Shown piece by piece: positions 1 to 7,494 of a DNA stretch of 64,000 nucleotides; position 1 is the stretch's first letter; each line of letters opens with the position of its first letter. The notes under the pieces are model-generated. The model was not told the DNA's origin, ran no database searches, and worked only from the letters and a program-made list of their open reading frames with translations. A program made the translations under genes and the position numbers. Source of the stretch: Paracoccus fistulariae. Lineage in GTDB: Bacteria; Pseudomonadota; Alphaproteobacteria; Rhodobacterales; Rhodobacteraceae. The stretch is from NCBI RefSeq assembly GCF_028553785.1, contig NZ_CP067136.1:682001-746000 (forward strand), in the 5' to 3' direction.

Positions 1-344
1 ACCGCTACACCCAGACCGGTGCTCAGCACGCCGGCTACGACCTGGTCGAGAACGCCGCTGGCGGCTATGACCGCGTTGCCGTCGACGATTCGTCGGATAA
101 CGGCATCGGCTACATCGTGTCGTCGCGCTTCTACCACCGCTTCAACGACATGGTCTTCCTGACCAACGACACCGACTTCCTGTCTTCGGATGACTCGGAT
201 GACGTGATCACCAACCAGCTGGGCGTCAACTTCAAGATGAGCGACCAACTGGCGACCCGCGTGAGCTACACCACCGAGTACCAGGAAAACCGTCCGATCC
301 GCACCGACAATACTCTGGGTGTTTCGATCGTGTACGGCTTCTGA
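1..344 (+). CDS. DUF481 (YdiY/SspA-like) outer membrane protein, C-terminal part
   Basis: The reading frame is open from the window edge and ends at a TGA at 342-344, so only the last ~113 residues are present. The visible part alternates polar and aromatic residues in short strands and ends in Tyr-Gly-Phe. That is the pattern of a C-terminal outer-membrane beta-strand with terminal Phe, as in DUF481 'salt-induced outer membrane protein' family members. In Rhodobacter sphaeroides the homologous gene sspA sits tail-to-tail with the 6S RNA gene, and the same arrangement is seen here. A perfect terminator hairpin follows directly. The function is probably a small outer-membrane barrel responding to salt; that part is inference from the family and the neighbour. 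Confidence 0.8.
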   Translation, partial: RYTQTGAQHAGYDLVENAAGGYDRVAVDDSSDNGIGYIVSSRFYHRFNDMVFLTNDTDFLSSDDSDDVITNQLGVNFKMSDQLATRVSYTTEYQENRPIRTDNTLGVSIVYGF

Positions 345-370
345 TCCATCCCTCGGATCAGTCTCTCTGG

Positions 371-397
371 AAGGGCGGCCATCTGGCCGCCCTTTTT
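371..397 (+). terminator. Rho-independent terminator of the DUF481 gene
   Basis: A perfect 10-bp stem (371-380 with 385-394) closes a 4-nt ATCT loop and runs into a T-tract at 393-397. It begins 27 bp after the DUF481 stop codon. Confidence 0.9.
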
Positions 398-418
398 CGT
401 TTCAGTTGCGCGGATATG

Positions 419-451
419 AAAAAACCGCCGCTGCCGGGGCAGGGCGGTTTT
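419..451 (-). terminator. Rho-independent terminator of the 6S RNA gene
   Basis: A 9-bp stem (421-429 with 443-451) is followed on the minus strand by six T residues (complement of 424-419). It lies immediately downstream of the predicted 6S RNA 3' end and faces the DUF481 terminator. Confidence 0.85.
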
Positions 452-455
452 CAGG

Positions 456-618
456 TGGCGGGAACCGCAGCGACCGCGGCAGCGCGAGATTTCCCGAAAG
501 CCTGGAGTACCAGGTGGGCGCCGGGTAACGAGACCAGGGTCACGCCAGAGCCAGCTCCCTCGGAAAAGTTATAGGCCAGTGGAAAAATGGCCGCACGCGA
601 GAAGAGCAGAAGCCCGCC
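456..618 (-). ncRNA. ssrS: 6S RNA (ssrS)
   Basis: 6S RNA binds the sigma70 RNA polymerase holoenzyme and down-regulates it in stationary phase. No curated alignment was available, so the call rests on structure and context. Minus-strand bases 618-613 (GGCGGG) pair with 462-457 (CCCGCC) as a terminal closing stem. Further in, TTTTCCGA pairs with TCGGGAAA as an inner arm around the middle of the molecule, and the total length is about 163 nt. A near-consensus promoter lies at the right distance upstream (TTGAAA-17-TATCTG, 654-626) and a strong terminator lies just downstream. In R. sphaeroides ssrS lies next to sspA (DUF481) on the opposite strand, exactly as here. Ends are approximate by a few nucleotides. 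A 67-codon reading frame covering the same bases is considered spurious. Confidence 0.8.
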
Positions 619-625
619 GGATCCG

Positions 626-654
626 CAGATATGCAGCGCGGCGCGCGCTTTCAA
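626..654 (-). promoter_or_regulatory. Promoter of 6S RNA
   Basis: The minus strand carries TTGAAA (654-649), a 17-bp spacer and TATCTG (631-626), a good housekeeping-sigma promoter. Transcription would start near 618, where the closing stem of the RNA begins. Confidence 0.7.
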
Positions 655-716
655 GAGTGAAGTTTCGCGGGGCAGGGCGCTTGCGGAATGTTTCCTTTTC
701 GTTCTAATATGTCCAG

Positions 717-1181
717 ATGGATCAGCCTATGGAATACCTGCCCGCCATGCCCGGCCAGCGCCTTGCGCGCGGCGTGGCGCGGCTGTTGCGCAGCATGGAT
801 CATGCGGTGCTGACGGAATTCGTGCCGGTGCGGGGGCTGCGGGTCGATCTGATCAGCCTGTCGCCCAAGGGCGATTTCTGGATCGTCGAATGCAAAAGCT
901 GCCGCAATGATTTCGCCAGCGACAGGAAATGGCAGGGCTATCTGGATTGGTGCGACCGCTATTTCTGGGCCGTGGATGGCGATTTTCCGTCCGAATTGCT
1001 GCCCGCTGAAACCGGGCTGATCACAGCCGATGCCTATGGGGCCGAAATTCAGCGCATGCCGCCCGAAACCCGGCTGGCGGGGGCGCGCCGGACCAGGGTA
1101 TTGCGCGATTTCGCGCGGGCAGGGGCCCTGCGGCTGCAGGGCCTGACCGATCCCGAATCGCTTACTTCTTCGGCTTTTTAG
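717..1181 (+). CDS. mmcB: MmcB family DNA repair protein
   Basis: A 154-residue protein of the MmcB family (PF06319), alphaproteobacterial proteins linked to the DNA-damage response. MmcB was named in Caulobacter for its role in mitomycin C resistance. The sequence shows a PD-(D/E)XK nuclease-like core: Glu34, Asp44, then Glu58-Cys-Lys60 in a strand ending 'WIVECKS', followed by a conserved W-Q-G-Y-x-D-W-C-D segment. The start at ATG 717 gives the family's usual length. The last 20 bp overlap the 3' end of the convergent DUF6324 gene. Nuclease activity itself is inference from the fold. Confidence 0.87.
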   Translation: MDQPMEYLPAMPGQRLARGVARLLRSMDHAVLTEFVPVRGLRVDLISLSPKGDFWIVECKSCRNDFASDRKWQGYLDWCDRYFWAVDGDFPSELLPAETGLITADAYGAEIQRMPPETRLAGARRTRVLRDFARAGALRLQGLTDPESLTSSAF

Positions 1182-1377
1182 CGCCGCCCTTTTTCGCCAT
1201 GGACCGGGCGGCCTCGACCGCCGCCATCAGCTCTTCGGCGATTTCGGCCGCCTCTTCCGGGTCGAAATCCAGCGGCAGATCGATTCCATCGCCCTCGACA
1301 TAGATCCGCACCATGCCCTGATCCGTCGGGCCGACCTGCAAATTCGCGGCGATGTTGCTCTGGCTGTTAATGCTCAC
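1162..1377 (-). CDS. DUF6324-type small protein
   Basis: A 71-residue acidic protein with a Lys-rich C-terminus. It resembles the small uncharacterised proteins annotated as DUF6324 in Rhodobacteraceae. A central strand-like segment (GMVRIYVEGDGIDLPLDF) is followed by an Asp/Glu-rich helix. I chose the GTG at 1377 because GAGGAA sits 6 bases upstream and the family normally starts with a short S-I-N-x-Q-S-x-I-A-A-N segment. The open frame extends further upstream, but it would run through the promoter. Function is unknown. It diverges from tRNA-His. Confidence 0.75.
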   Translation of the reverse strand: MSINSQSNIAANLQVGPTDQGMVRIYVEGDGIDLPLDFDPEEAAEIAEELMAAVEAARSMAKKGGAKKPKK

Positions 1378-1405
1378 GGCGGTTTCCTCAATTTGGCTGT
1401 CGCTT

Positions 1406-1434
1406 TCTGTAACGCGAGGACGATTTCGCGGCAA
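1406..1434 (-). promoter_or_regulatory. Promoter of the DUF6324 gene
   Basis: The minus strand reads TTGCCG (1434-1429), 17 bp, TACAGA (1411-1406), placing the transcript start about 25 bases before the GTG start. Its -10 region is an exact inverted copy of the tRNA-His promoter -10 region. Confidence 0.55.
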
Positions 1435-1441
1435 GACGGGC

Positions 1442-1470
1442 TTGCAACTGACCCCGACCAGCGTTACAGA
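1442..1470 (+). promoter_or_regulatory. Promoter of tRNA-His
   Basis: TTGCAA (1442-1447), a 17-bp spacer and TACAGA (1465-1470) end 10 bases before the mature tRNA 5' end. Confidence 0.6.
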
Positions 1471-1480
1471 ACGCATCCGT

Positions 1481-1557
1481 GCCGCCTTAGCTCAGTTGGT
1501 TAGAGCGCTAGATTGTGGATCTAGAGGTCCCCCGTTCAAGCCGGGGAGGCGGTACCA
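1481..1557 (+). tRNA. tRNA-His (GTG)
   Basis: A 77-nt cloverleaf with encoded CCA (1555-1557). The acceptor stem pairs 1481-1487 with 1547-1553 (G1-U72 wobble). The anticodon stem pairs 1508-1512 with 1520-1524 around loop TTGTGGA, with anticodon GTG at 1515-1517, and the T-loop reads GTTCAAG. The base before position 1 is T and the discriminator is A73. The encoded G-1 that normally defines tRNA-His is therefore absent, as known for a large alphaproteobacterial clade. Confidence 0.95.
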
Positions 1558-1675
1558 CTTTCCAAACAAAAATTAAGATGAAATCCGGGTGCTTGTCATA
1601 TCGCCTCTGGAACAATGATCTCTGCCATGTGTTGTTGAGGTGACAAATCACATGACATCCTGAGGGGACATTATC

Positions 1676-2110
1676 ATGGCTGATGCAAAGCAAACCGTAG
1701 AAGGCGTCTCGCAAGACGTGAAGCAGGCCGCCAATGAGGCGAAAGAGGATATCCGTCGTGGCGCCCGCGAGGTTGCCGACGACGTGCGCGACACCGCGGA
1801 CCGTCTGCAGGACAATGGCGGCGTGGATCGCCTGAAAGAGCGTGGCGCCGATTTCGCCAATGCCGCCGCTGAAACCGGCCGCGAATATGCCGAGCGCGCC
1901 CGTCAGGCGGGCGAAGACTATGCCAACCGCGCCCGCGCCGAGGCAGAGCATCTGTACGAACGCGGTCAGCAGGCGGCCAAGGAAGTCTCTCACTACGCCG
2001 AAGAGCGTTACGACGAGGTCTCCGAAATGGTGCGCCGTCATCCCGCCCAGGCGCTTGGCATTGCCGCAGGCGTGGGCTTTCTGGTCGGCCTGATCCTGGC
2101 GCGTCGCTGA
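1676..2110 (+). CDS. DUF883 family (ElaB/YqjD-like) membrane-anchored protein
   Basis: A 144-residue protein rich in Ala, Glu, Arg and Asp, forming a long charged amphipathic helix of roughly 110 residues. It ends with an R-R-H-P-x-Q-A-L motif and a C-terminal transmembrane helix finished by Arg-Arg. This is the architecture of ElaB/YqjD/YgaM (DUF883), inner-membrane tail-anchored proteins that associate with ribosomes in stationary phase in E. coli. A GAGGGGAC ribosome site precedes ATG 1676. The holin-like gene starts 7 bp after its stop, so the two are probably co-transcribed, as in the E. coli yqjD-yqjE pair. Confidence 0.83.
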   Translation: MADAKQTVEGVSQDVKQAANEAKEDIRRGAREVADDVRDTADRLQDNGGVDRLKERGADFANAAAETGREYAERARQAGEDYANRARAEAEHLYERGQQAAKEVSHYAEERYDEVSEMVRRHPAQALGIAAGVGFLVGLILARR

Positions 2111-2117
2111 GGCCGCG

Positions 2118-2780
2118 ATGTTTGACTATGCGCAGAAGCTGCAGCTTGCGCTGACCGACAAGGCCCGCCGCGCCGGCATGAAGGCGGCGGCGGGCACCGT
2201 CGCGGCCATCGGCGTCGCGTTTCTGCTGGCGGCGCTGTGGATCTGGCTGGCCTATGAGATGGATCTGGGCGCCATGATCGCCTCGGTCGTGCTTGGCGTC
2301 TTCTTCCTTGTCGTGGCACTGATCGTGCTGCTGATGGGCGGCAGCACGCGCCATGACATGCCCACGACCGACGAGTTGCGCCAGGAGGTCGAAACGCAGC
2401 TGATGATGGTGGCTGATGCGGCGTCGAACCGCGCACGGATGGAGGCCGGTCGCGTCGTCGATATGGCCGGGCGCAAGGTCTCATCCGTGGTAGGCAGCGC
2501 GACGGATCGCGTCAGCCAGGTCGCCGACAAGGCTTACGGCGTCGCGCAATCGGTGGGCTTCACGCCCGAGAATGTCGACCGGACGATCGACAAGGCCGGT
2601 GACGTCAAGGACAAGGTGGTCGAGGCCAGCAACACCAATGCAGGCAGCATGGCAAAATTGCTGGGTGCCTTTGCCATCGGCGTAACGCTGGCCAGCCGGT
2701 TTCGGAAATCGCGTGATGATGATGACGATTATTATCACGACGAGGACGATTATTACGACGACGACCGCTACTACCGGTGA
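2118..2780 (+). CDS. Phage-holin-superfamily (YqjE-like) membrane protein
   Basis: A 220-residue protein with two close transmembrane helices near residues 20-80, followed by a long soluble Ala/Val/Asp helix region and a strikingly acidic, tyrosine-rich tail (runs of Asp alternating with Tyr). The N-terminal part fits the holin superfamily III / YqjE family. It is paired with the DUF883 gene as yqjE is paired with yqjD in enterobacteria. There are no phage genes nearby, so this is a host envelope protein and not a lysis gene. The exact role is unknown. A strong terminator hairpin follows. Confidence 0.72.
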   Translation: MFDYAQKLQLALTDKARRAGMKAAAGTVAAIGVAFLLAALWIWLAYEMDLGAMIASVVLGVFFLVVALIVLLMGGSTRHDMPTTDELRQEVETQLMMVADAASNRARMEAGRVVDMAGRKVSSVVGSATDRVSQVADKAYGVAQSVGFTPENVDRTIDKAGDVKDKVVEASNTNAGSMAKLLGAFAIGVTLASRFRKSRDDDDDYYHDEDDYYDDDRYYR

Positions 2781-2799
2781 TGCGAAGGTCGCCTGACAG

Positions 2800-2837
2800 A
2801 AAGGGCTGCGGAAGATCCCTTCCGCAGCCCTTTTCGA
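2800..2837. terminator. Bidirectional terminator between holin-like gene and grxD
   Basis: A perfect 15-bp stem (2800-2814 with 2819-2833) with a 4-nt loop lies between two convergent genes. Four T residues follow on the plus strand. Confidence 0.88.
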
Positions 2838-2853
2838 TGCGATGGCGGCCTGA

Positions 2854-3216
2854 TCAGGCGTTGGCTTCGCGGATCTTGTCGGCAGCTTCCTTGTTATAGG
2901 CGATGTCCTTCTGGTCCAGAAGCTGGTCCAGCTCGCCCGACAGGGTCATTTCGGTGATGATGTCGCAGCCACCGATGAACTCGCCCTTGACATAAAGCTG
3001 CGGGATCGTCGGCCATTCCGAGAAATCCTTGATGCCCTGGCGGATGGCATCATCGGCCAGCACGTTCACGTCGCGATAATCCACGCCCATATAGTTCAGC
3101 ACCCCGGCCACGCGGCTGGAAAACCCGCATTGCGGCATTTCCTTGGTGCCTTTCATGAACAGCACGACATCGCTGTTATCGACCATTTCCTGAATTTGCG
3201 CGTTCACTTCGCTCAT
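2854..3216 (-). CDS. grxD: Monothiol glutaredoxin, Grx4 family
   Basis: A 120-residue monothiol glutaredoxin with the CGFS active site at Cys30-Ser33, the W-P-T-I-P-Q cis-proline segment and the G-G-C-D glutathione-binding motif. Such proteins bind a glutathione-ligated [2Fe-2S] cluster as dimers or with BolA partners, and they deliver clusters and take part in iron sensing. The bolA gene lies directly upstream on the same strand with a 64-bp gap, so the two partners are probably co-expressed. Length and start are typical. Confidence 0.95.
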   Translation of the reverse strand: MSEVNAQIQEMVDNSDVVLFMKGTKEMPQCGFSSRVAGVLNYMGVDYRDVNVLADDAIRQGIKDFSEWPTIPQLYVKGEFIGGCDIITEMTLSGELDQLLDQKDIAYNKEAADKIREANA

Positions 3217-3280
3217 AGCGTCAGTCCTTGTCAGTGGCGACCCGTCCGTTCCGGGCCGTGTCCGAATTTCGTGGGCGACC

Positions 3281-3523
3281 TTAATCGGGTGCCTTCGTCG
3301 TCAGCGCCAGGGCGTGCAATTCGCCCGCATTGCCATCCATTCTGCCCTGCAGGGCGGCATAGACGGCGCGCTGCTGCTGGACCCGGTTCTGACCGCGGAA
3401 GCTTTCGTCGATCACCTCGGCGGAATAGTGGTTCCCGTCGCCCGCCAGATCGGTGATCGTGATCTGCGCGTCCGGGAATGCCGCGCGAATGAGGGCTTCG
3501 ATTTCATGGGCTTCCATTGCCAT
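3281..3523 (-). CDS. BolA family protein
   Basis: An 80-residue BolA-fold protein of the short type that partners with monothiol glutaredoxin. It shows the G-D-G-N-H-Y segment with the conserved His, the F-x-G-x-x-R-V-x-x-x-R motif and a C-terminal H-A-L-A-L strand. The start at ATG 3523 is set by AGAAGGA 7 bases upstream; a second ATG two codons later is an alternative. It is first in a two-gene unit with grxD. The role is iron-sulfur cluster trafficking with Grx4, from family knowledge. Confidence 0.92.
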   Translation of the reverse strand: MAMEAHEIEALIRAAFPDAQITITDLAGDGNHYSAEVIDESFRGQNRVQQQRAVYAALQGRMDGNAGELHALALTTKAPD

Positions 3524-3625
3524 GGTTTTGTCCTTCTTGCCGTTATAGCGAGATGTAGGGGATCGCGCGGTGCCTCGCAAGGCCGGGCGGGGAAAGGACC
3601 GGGAAAGACGGGAAATTAAGCGCTG

Positions 3626-4369
3626 TCAGGCGTCCATCTCGCGGCGCAGCAGATAGCAATCCATGATCCAGCCATGCCGCGCCCGCGCCTGTTCGCGCAG
3701 GGCCACGATCTGCGGCCCCGCAATGTCCAGCGGACCCGAGGCCAGCAACTGTTCCGGCATCCCCAGAAAGCCGCCCCACCAGATCCGCAGCCCGGCCGGA
3801 TCGAGGCGCTGGAAACTGCATGCACCATCCAGCATCACCGCCACGGTCTGCGCGCCGTCGGGCCAGCCGTGCTCGCGCAGCCTGCGCCCGGTGGTGACGG
3901 TCACCGCGCCGTTCAGCGTGTTAAAGGGGATCGCATGGGCCGCTGTCAGCGCCTGCAGGGCGGTGATACCGGGGATCACTCGCAGGTCGGGTTGCGGCTG
4001 CAGCCGTGCCGCGATCCGCAGCGTAGAATCGTAAAGCCCCGGATCGCCCCAGACCAGCAGCGCCACCGGCCCGCTTGGCTGCGCGCGCTCGATCGCTCCG
4101 GCCCAGATGGCGGCGATCTGATCGTGCCACAGGCGCACGCGCTGCAGATAGGGCAGGCGCTCGTCTCGCTGCGGCATGTCGAATTCGATCACCTGCGCGC
4201 GGCTGTCGCAATCGCGCAGGATGGCGTGGCGCAGTTCCGCCAGATCGGCCTTGTCCGGCCCCTTGCGCGGCAGCAGGATCAGCGCGGCCTCGCGCAGCGC
4301 CTGAACGGCTTCCAGCGTCACATGTCGGGGATTGCCGGTGCCGATCCCGATCAGCCAAAGCCGGATCAC
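3626..4369 (-). CDS. cobF: Precorrin-6A synthase (deacetylating)
   Basis: A 247-residue SAM-dependent methyltransferase of the tetrapyrrole methylase family. It methylates C-1 of precorrin-5 and releases acetate to give precorrin-6A, a step specific to the aerobic B12 pathway. The N-terminus shows G-I-G-T-G-N-P-R-H-V-T, the middle the W-G-D-P-x-x-Y motif, and a V-I-P-G-I-T-A-L-Q-A segment follows, all diagnostic of CobF. It is the last gene of the minus-strand cob run, 61 bp after cbiM, and it presumably shares the cbiM riboswitch. No clear terminator is visible behind it. Confidence 0.95.
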   Translation of the reverse strand: MIRLWLIGIGTGNPRHVTLEAVQALREAALILLPRKGPDKADLAELRHAILRDCDSRAQVIEFDMPQRDERLPYLQRVRLWHDQIAAIWAGAIERAQPSGPVALLVWGDPGLYDSTLRIAARLQPQPDLRVIPGITALQALTAAHAIPFNTLNGAVTVTTGRRLREHGWPDGAQTVAVMLDGACSFQRLDPAGLRIWWGGFLGMPEQLLASGPLDIAGPQIVALREQARARHGWIMDCYLLRREMDA

Positions 4370-4430
4370 AGGATCGCGCCGGGGCAGGGGAACCGGCCAC
4401 GGGATCGCGACCGGTTCGGATCGGGGCAGA

Positions 4431-5105
4431 TCACGCCTGATACAGCCGACGGTTCAGCAACGAACCCTGACCGCCCGCGCGCAGGCTTTTGGCGATGGCC
4501 AGCGCCGCCAGATCGGCAATCGGCTCGACCAGCACGACGACCACATAGGCGGCGGCAAAGCTGGCAATGGAGGCGAGATTGTCCGCGCCCATGCCCTGAC
4601 CGTACAGCGCCCAGAAGGCGACCCAGGCGACAACACCGCCCTGATAGACCAGCGACATCTTCAGCACGTCCAGATATGTCAGATCGACATAGGCCGTCGC
4701 CGCCGGGATCACCCGCTTGGCCAGCGCATCGATGGCAAATAGCGGCCAGAGGAGGGTCGAGACATTGACGAAATACATGGGCATATCGGTCGGCGCAAAG
4801 AACATGCCCTGAATCAGCAGCCCAAGTGCCAGCCCGATGGCCGAGGGCGCGGCCCCCAGGATCAGGAACAGCGTCGTGCCCAGAATGAAATGCACCTCGG
4901 AAATGCCGACGGCGAAATGGGGCAGCACCTCAAAGGAAACAAAGACGCCGATCACGGCAATCGCCGTGCGCAGCAGGAATGAGGCCGGGCTATGTGTGCG
5001 CAGGTCGTCGGCCGCCAGCTTGACGGTATAGGCCGCGGCGGCGGCGGCGGTGCCATAGGCAAGGCCCATCTTGGGGCCGGCCACGATTCCGGGTTCGATA
5101 TGCAT
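4431..5105 (-). CDS. cbiM: CbiM-type energy-coupling cobalt transport permease
   Basis: A 224-residue multi-pass membrane protein of the CbiM family (PF01891). It begins Met-His-Ile, the N-terminus in which Met1 and His2 bind the metal in NikM/CbiM structures; this fixes the start at ATG 5105, with GGAAGGA upstream. Further motifs are V-H-F-I-L-G-T-T-x-F and several Gly/Ala-rich helices. The substrate is inferred to be cobalt from the cob context. A B12 riboswitch lies directly upstream, and cobF follows. No cbiN, cbiQ or cbiO is found in the window, so partners are elsewhere or the protein works alone. Confidence 0.85.
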   Translation of the reverse strand: MHIEPGIVAGPKMGLAYGTAAAAAAYTVKLAADDLRTHSPASFLLRTAIAVIGVFVSFEVLPHFAVGISEVHFILGTTLFLILGAAPSAIGLALGLLIQGMFFAPTDMPMYFVNVSTLLWPLFAIDALAKRVIPAATAYVDLTYLDVLKMSLVYQGGVVAWVAFWALYGQGMGADNLASIASFAAAYVVVVLVEPIADLAALAIAKSLRAGGQGSLLNRRLYQA

Positions 5106-5170
5106 ATTCAGGTCCTTCCATAAGCCACCCCACCGGCGGCGGTTTGGGCCGCATGTCGCGGCGTCTGGTT

Positions 5171-5330
5171 GCTGACGGCAGGTCTCCTGACTTGCGGGTC
5201 GCGGCGTGTTCGGGCCTTCCCAGCCGATCTTCTGGCCAGTGGCGTTCCGACACGCTCTCCGCTTACAGTTGCGGGGGCAGTGCGGGATTTTCACCCGCTT
5301 CCCTATTCACCGCGATATCGCGCGGCACCG
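5171..5330 (-). promoter_or_regulatory. Cobalamin (B12) riboswitch upstream of cbiM-cobF
   Basis: The minus strand carries the conserved adenosylcobalamin aptamer blocks in order: GGTGCC at the 5' end (5329-5324), a GGGAA...GGTGAAAATCC block, GCCCCCGC (5278-5271) followed by AACTGTAAG, and the B12 box AAGTCAGGAGACCTGCC (5193-5177). It lies 66 bp before the cbiM start and 55 bp after the cobB stop. It therefore acts as an internal control point within the cob run, lowering cobalt-uptake expression when B12 is sufficient. Confidence 0.94.
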
Positions 5331-5384
5331 TCGAAATCGTTATCGGACAGCCACGTCCGGCATGCAAGCGCGATGTCCCTTTCT

Positions 5385-6707
5385 TCAGTGCTCCGCCGCG
5401 ATCAGGTGAAAGAACGTGCCCGTCACCTGCCCGCGCCGCGACCCGGTTTCGGCCACCGCCGTGCCATCGGCATCGCTGACATGGGCCAGCGGCTGGTCGG
5501 GCTGATCGAGGATGGTGGAATAATGGAACTCATGCCCGCGCAGGCGGTCGCCCGTGCCATGACCGGGCAGGGGCGCCTGCAGCAAGGCCCGGCGATAACC
5601 CAGATGCAGCCTGCGCTTTTCATAAGAGGTCGCCAGCCCCAGCAGCCCCGCCATCTGATGAGCCTGCCCGTTCTTGTCCGTCAGCGACTGGCCCAGCACC
5701 ATATATCCGCCGCATTCGCCATGGACCGGCCCGGTCTTGGCAAAGCGGCGCAGCCCCTGCATGAAATGCGAGGCTGCGGACAGGGCGCCCGCGTGAAGCT
5801 CGGGATAGCCGCCCGGCAGCCAGACCAGATCGGCCGAGGGGTCCGGCTCCTCATCCGCAAGCGGCGAAAAGGGCAGGATCTGCGCGCCCGCATCGCGCCA
5901 GCCCTTCAGGATATGCGGATAGGTAAAGGAAAAGGCCGCATCCTGCGCCAGCGCGATCCGCTGGGCCGGGGGCGGGGGCAGCGCGCCCGCAGCCTGCAGG
6001 GGGTTCCCGGTTGCCGCGTCGCGGATCGCGGCCAGATCGACATGTTCGCGCAGGAATGCCGCATATCCGGCGATGGCGGCGTCCAGATCGGGATGCTCGA
6101 CCGCCTGGATCAGGCCCAGATGACGCTCTGGCAGGGTCAGATCGCCACGGCGCGGCAATGCGCCCAGAACCCGCAGCCCGGCCCGCGTCATCCCCTCTTG
6201 CGTCAGGCGCAGATGGCGGGGGCTGGCCACGCGGTTCAGGATCACCCCGGCAATCGGCAGATCGGGGTCATAGCGCGCAAAGCCAAGCGCCGTGGCCGCC
6301 GCCGATTGCGCCTGACCGCTGACATCCAGCACCAGAATGACCGGCCAGCCCATCGCCCGCGCCGTTTCCGCGCTGGCGCCAAATCCGATCCGGCCCCGCG
6401 TCGCCACCCCGTCAAACAGCCCCATCGAGCCCTCGGCCACGCAGATATCGGCGCCGCGCGCCATCGCGGCGATGCTGCCGAACAGCCCCTGATCCATCGC
6501 CCAGCTGTCAAGGTTGTAAGAGGCCCGCCCGCAGGCCGCCTGATGAAAGGCGGGGTCGATATAATCCGGCCCGGATTTGAAGGGCTGCACGGCCAGCCCG
6601 TCCTCGGCCAAGGCGCGCAGCAGGCCCAGCATCACCGTGGTCTTGCCCGTGCCAGAGGACGGGGCCGAGATCATCAGCCCCGGCGGGTTGCCATCGCGCT
6701 CAGTCAT
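5385..6707 (-). CDS. cobB: Cobyrinate a,c-diamide synthase
   Basis: A 440-residue ATP- and glutamine-dependent amidotransferase that amidates the a and c side chains of hydrogenobyrinate in the aerobic pathway. The N-terminal dethiobiotin-synthetase-like domain carries the P-loop [11 protein letters not shown], followed by K-S-G-P-D-Y-I-D-P. The C-terminal glutaminase domain carries the nucleophile in [10 protein letters not shown] and the L-P-G-G-Y-P-E-L motif. I chose ATG 6707, which overlaps the cobM stop by 8 bp (ATGACTGA), because the open frame upstream has no family similarity. It is the last gene before the internal riboswitch. Confidence 0.95.
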   Translation of the reverse strand: MTERDGNPPGLMISAPSSGTGKTTVMLGLLRALAEDGLAVQPFKSGPDYIDPAFHQAACGRASYNLDSWAMDQGLFGSIAAMARGADICVAEGSMGLFDGVATRGRIGFGASAETARAMGWPVILVLDVSGQAQSAAATALGFARYDPDLPIAGVILNRVASPRHLRLTQEGMTRAGLRVLGALPRRGDLTLPERHLGLIQAVEHPDLDAAIAGYAAFLREHVDLAAIRDAATGNPLQAAGALPPPPAQRIALAQDAAFSFTYPHILKGWRDAGAQILPFSPLADEEPDPSADLVWLPGGYPELHAGALSAASHFMQGLRRFAKTGPVHGECGGYMVLGQSLTDKNGQAHQMAGLLGLATSYEKRRLHLGYRRALLQAPLPGHGTGDRLRGHEFHYSTILDQPDQPLAHVSDADGTAVAETGSRRGQVTGTFFHLIAAEH

Positions 6708-7494
6708 CGGCGGGGCTCCACCCGGCCCATTCGCTTTCGGCCGATTGCGGGCGATAGCGGCGGTCGTAATCGGCGGAATAGAGGCAGCTTTCGGCAAAGC
6801 CATCGGCTGCCAGCGCGTCGCCCACAAGGATCAGGGCCGTACGCGCGATCCCGTCCGGCATCTGCGACGGGATCCCGGCCAGCGTGGCGCGGATGATGCG
6901 CTGATCGGGCCAGCTTGCCCGCCAGACCACCGCGACGGGGCAATCGGGGCCGTAATGGGGCAACAACTGGGCCACGACCTGCGCAAGCTGCTGCACCGAC
7001 AGATGCAGCGCCAGCGTGGCGCCGGTCGCGCCGAAGGCGGCAAGCGTCTCGCGCGGAGGCATGGCCGAGGCACGGCCCCCCATGCGCGTCAGCACCACCG
7101 ATTGCGCCACGCCGGGCAGGGTCAGTTCGGCCCCAAGCGCGGCGGCGGCAGCAGCGAAAGAGGGCACACCCGGCGTCACCGTATAGGGAATGCCCTCGGC
7201 GCGCAGGCGGCGCAATTGTTCGCCCATCGCAGACCAGACCGACAGATCGCCCGAATGCAGACGCGCCACATCCTGACCTGCGCGATGGGCTTGCAGGCAT
7301 TCCTGCATGATCGCCTGCAGATCCAGCGGCGCGGTATTCACGATCCGCGCGCCCGGCGGGCAATGCTGCAGGATGGCGTCGGGCACCAGCGACCCGGCAT
7401 AAAGGCAGACCGGGCATGATGCGATCAGATCGCGGCCACGCAGGGTCAGCAGATCGGGCGCACCGGGACCTGCGCCGATGAAGTGAACGGTCAT
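6700..7494 (-). CDS. cobM: Precorrin-4 C11-methyltransferase
   Basis: A 264-residue tetrapyrrole methylase converting precorrin-4 to precorrin-5. It shows the [15 protein letters not shown]-terminus, the C-x-x-Y-A-G-S-L segment, L-H-S-G-D-x-S-x-W and T-P-G-V-P-S-F, all typical of CobM/CbiF. Its ATG overlaps the cobE stop by 4 bp and its stop overlaps the cobB start, indicating tight translational coupling. Confidence 0.95.
   Translation of the reverse strand: MTVHFIGAGPGAPDLLTLRGRDLIASCPVCLYAGSLVPDAILQHCPPGARIVNTAPLDLQAIMQECLQAHRAGQDVARLHSGDLSVWSAMGEQLRRLRAEGIPYTVTPGVPSFAAAAAALGAELTLPGVAQSVVLTRMGGRASAMPPRETLAAFGATGATLALHLSVQQLAQVVAQLLPHYGPDCPVAVVWRASWPDQRIIRATLAGIPSQMPDGIARTALILVGDALAADGFAESCLYSADYDRRYRPQSAESEWAGWSPADD

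Noticed and set aside
451..654. A 67-codon minus-strand reading frame
   Set aside because: It coincides with the predicted 6S RNA, starts inside the promoter and has no recognisable protein features.
1609..1633. EcfG-type general-stress promoter (GGAAC-N16-TGTT) before the DUF883 gene
   Set aside because: The -10 part is only a partial match, and Rhodobacterales generally lack the EcfG/PhyR system as far as I know.
2118..2780. Prophage remnant suggested by the holin-like gene
   Set aside because: No other phage gene, no att-like repeat, and pairing with a DUF883 gene fits a host envelope module.
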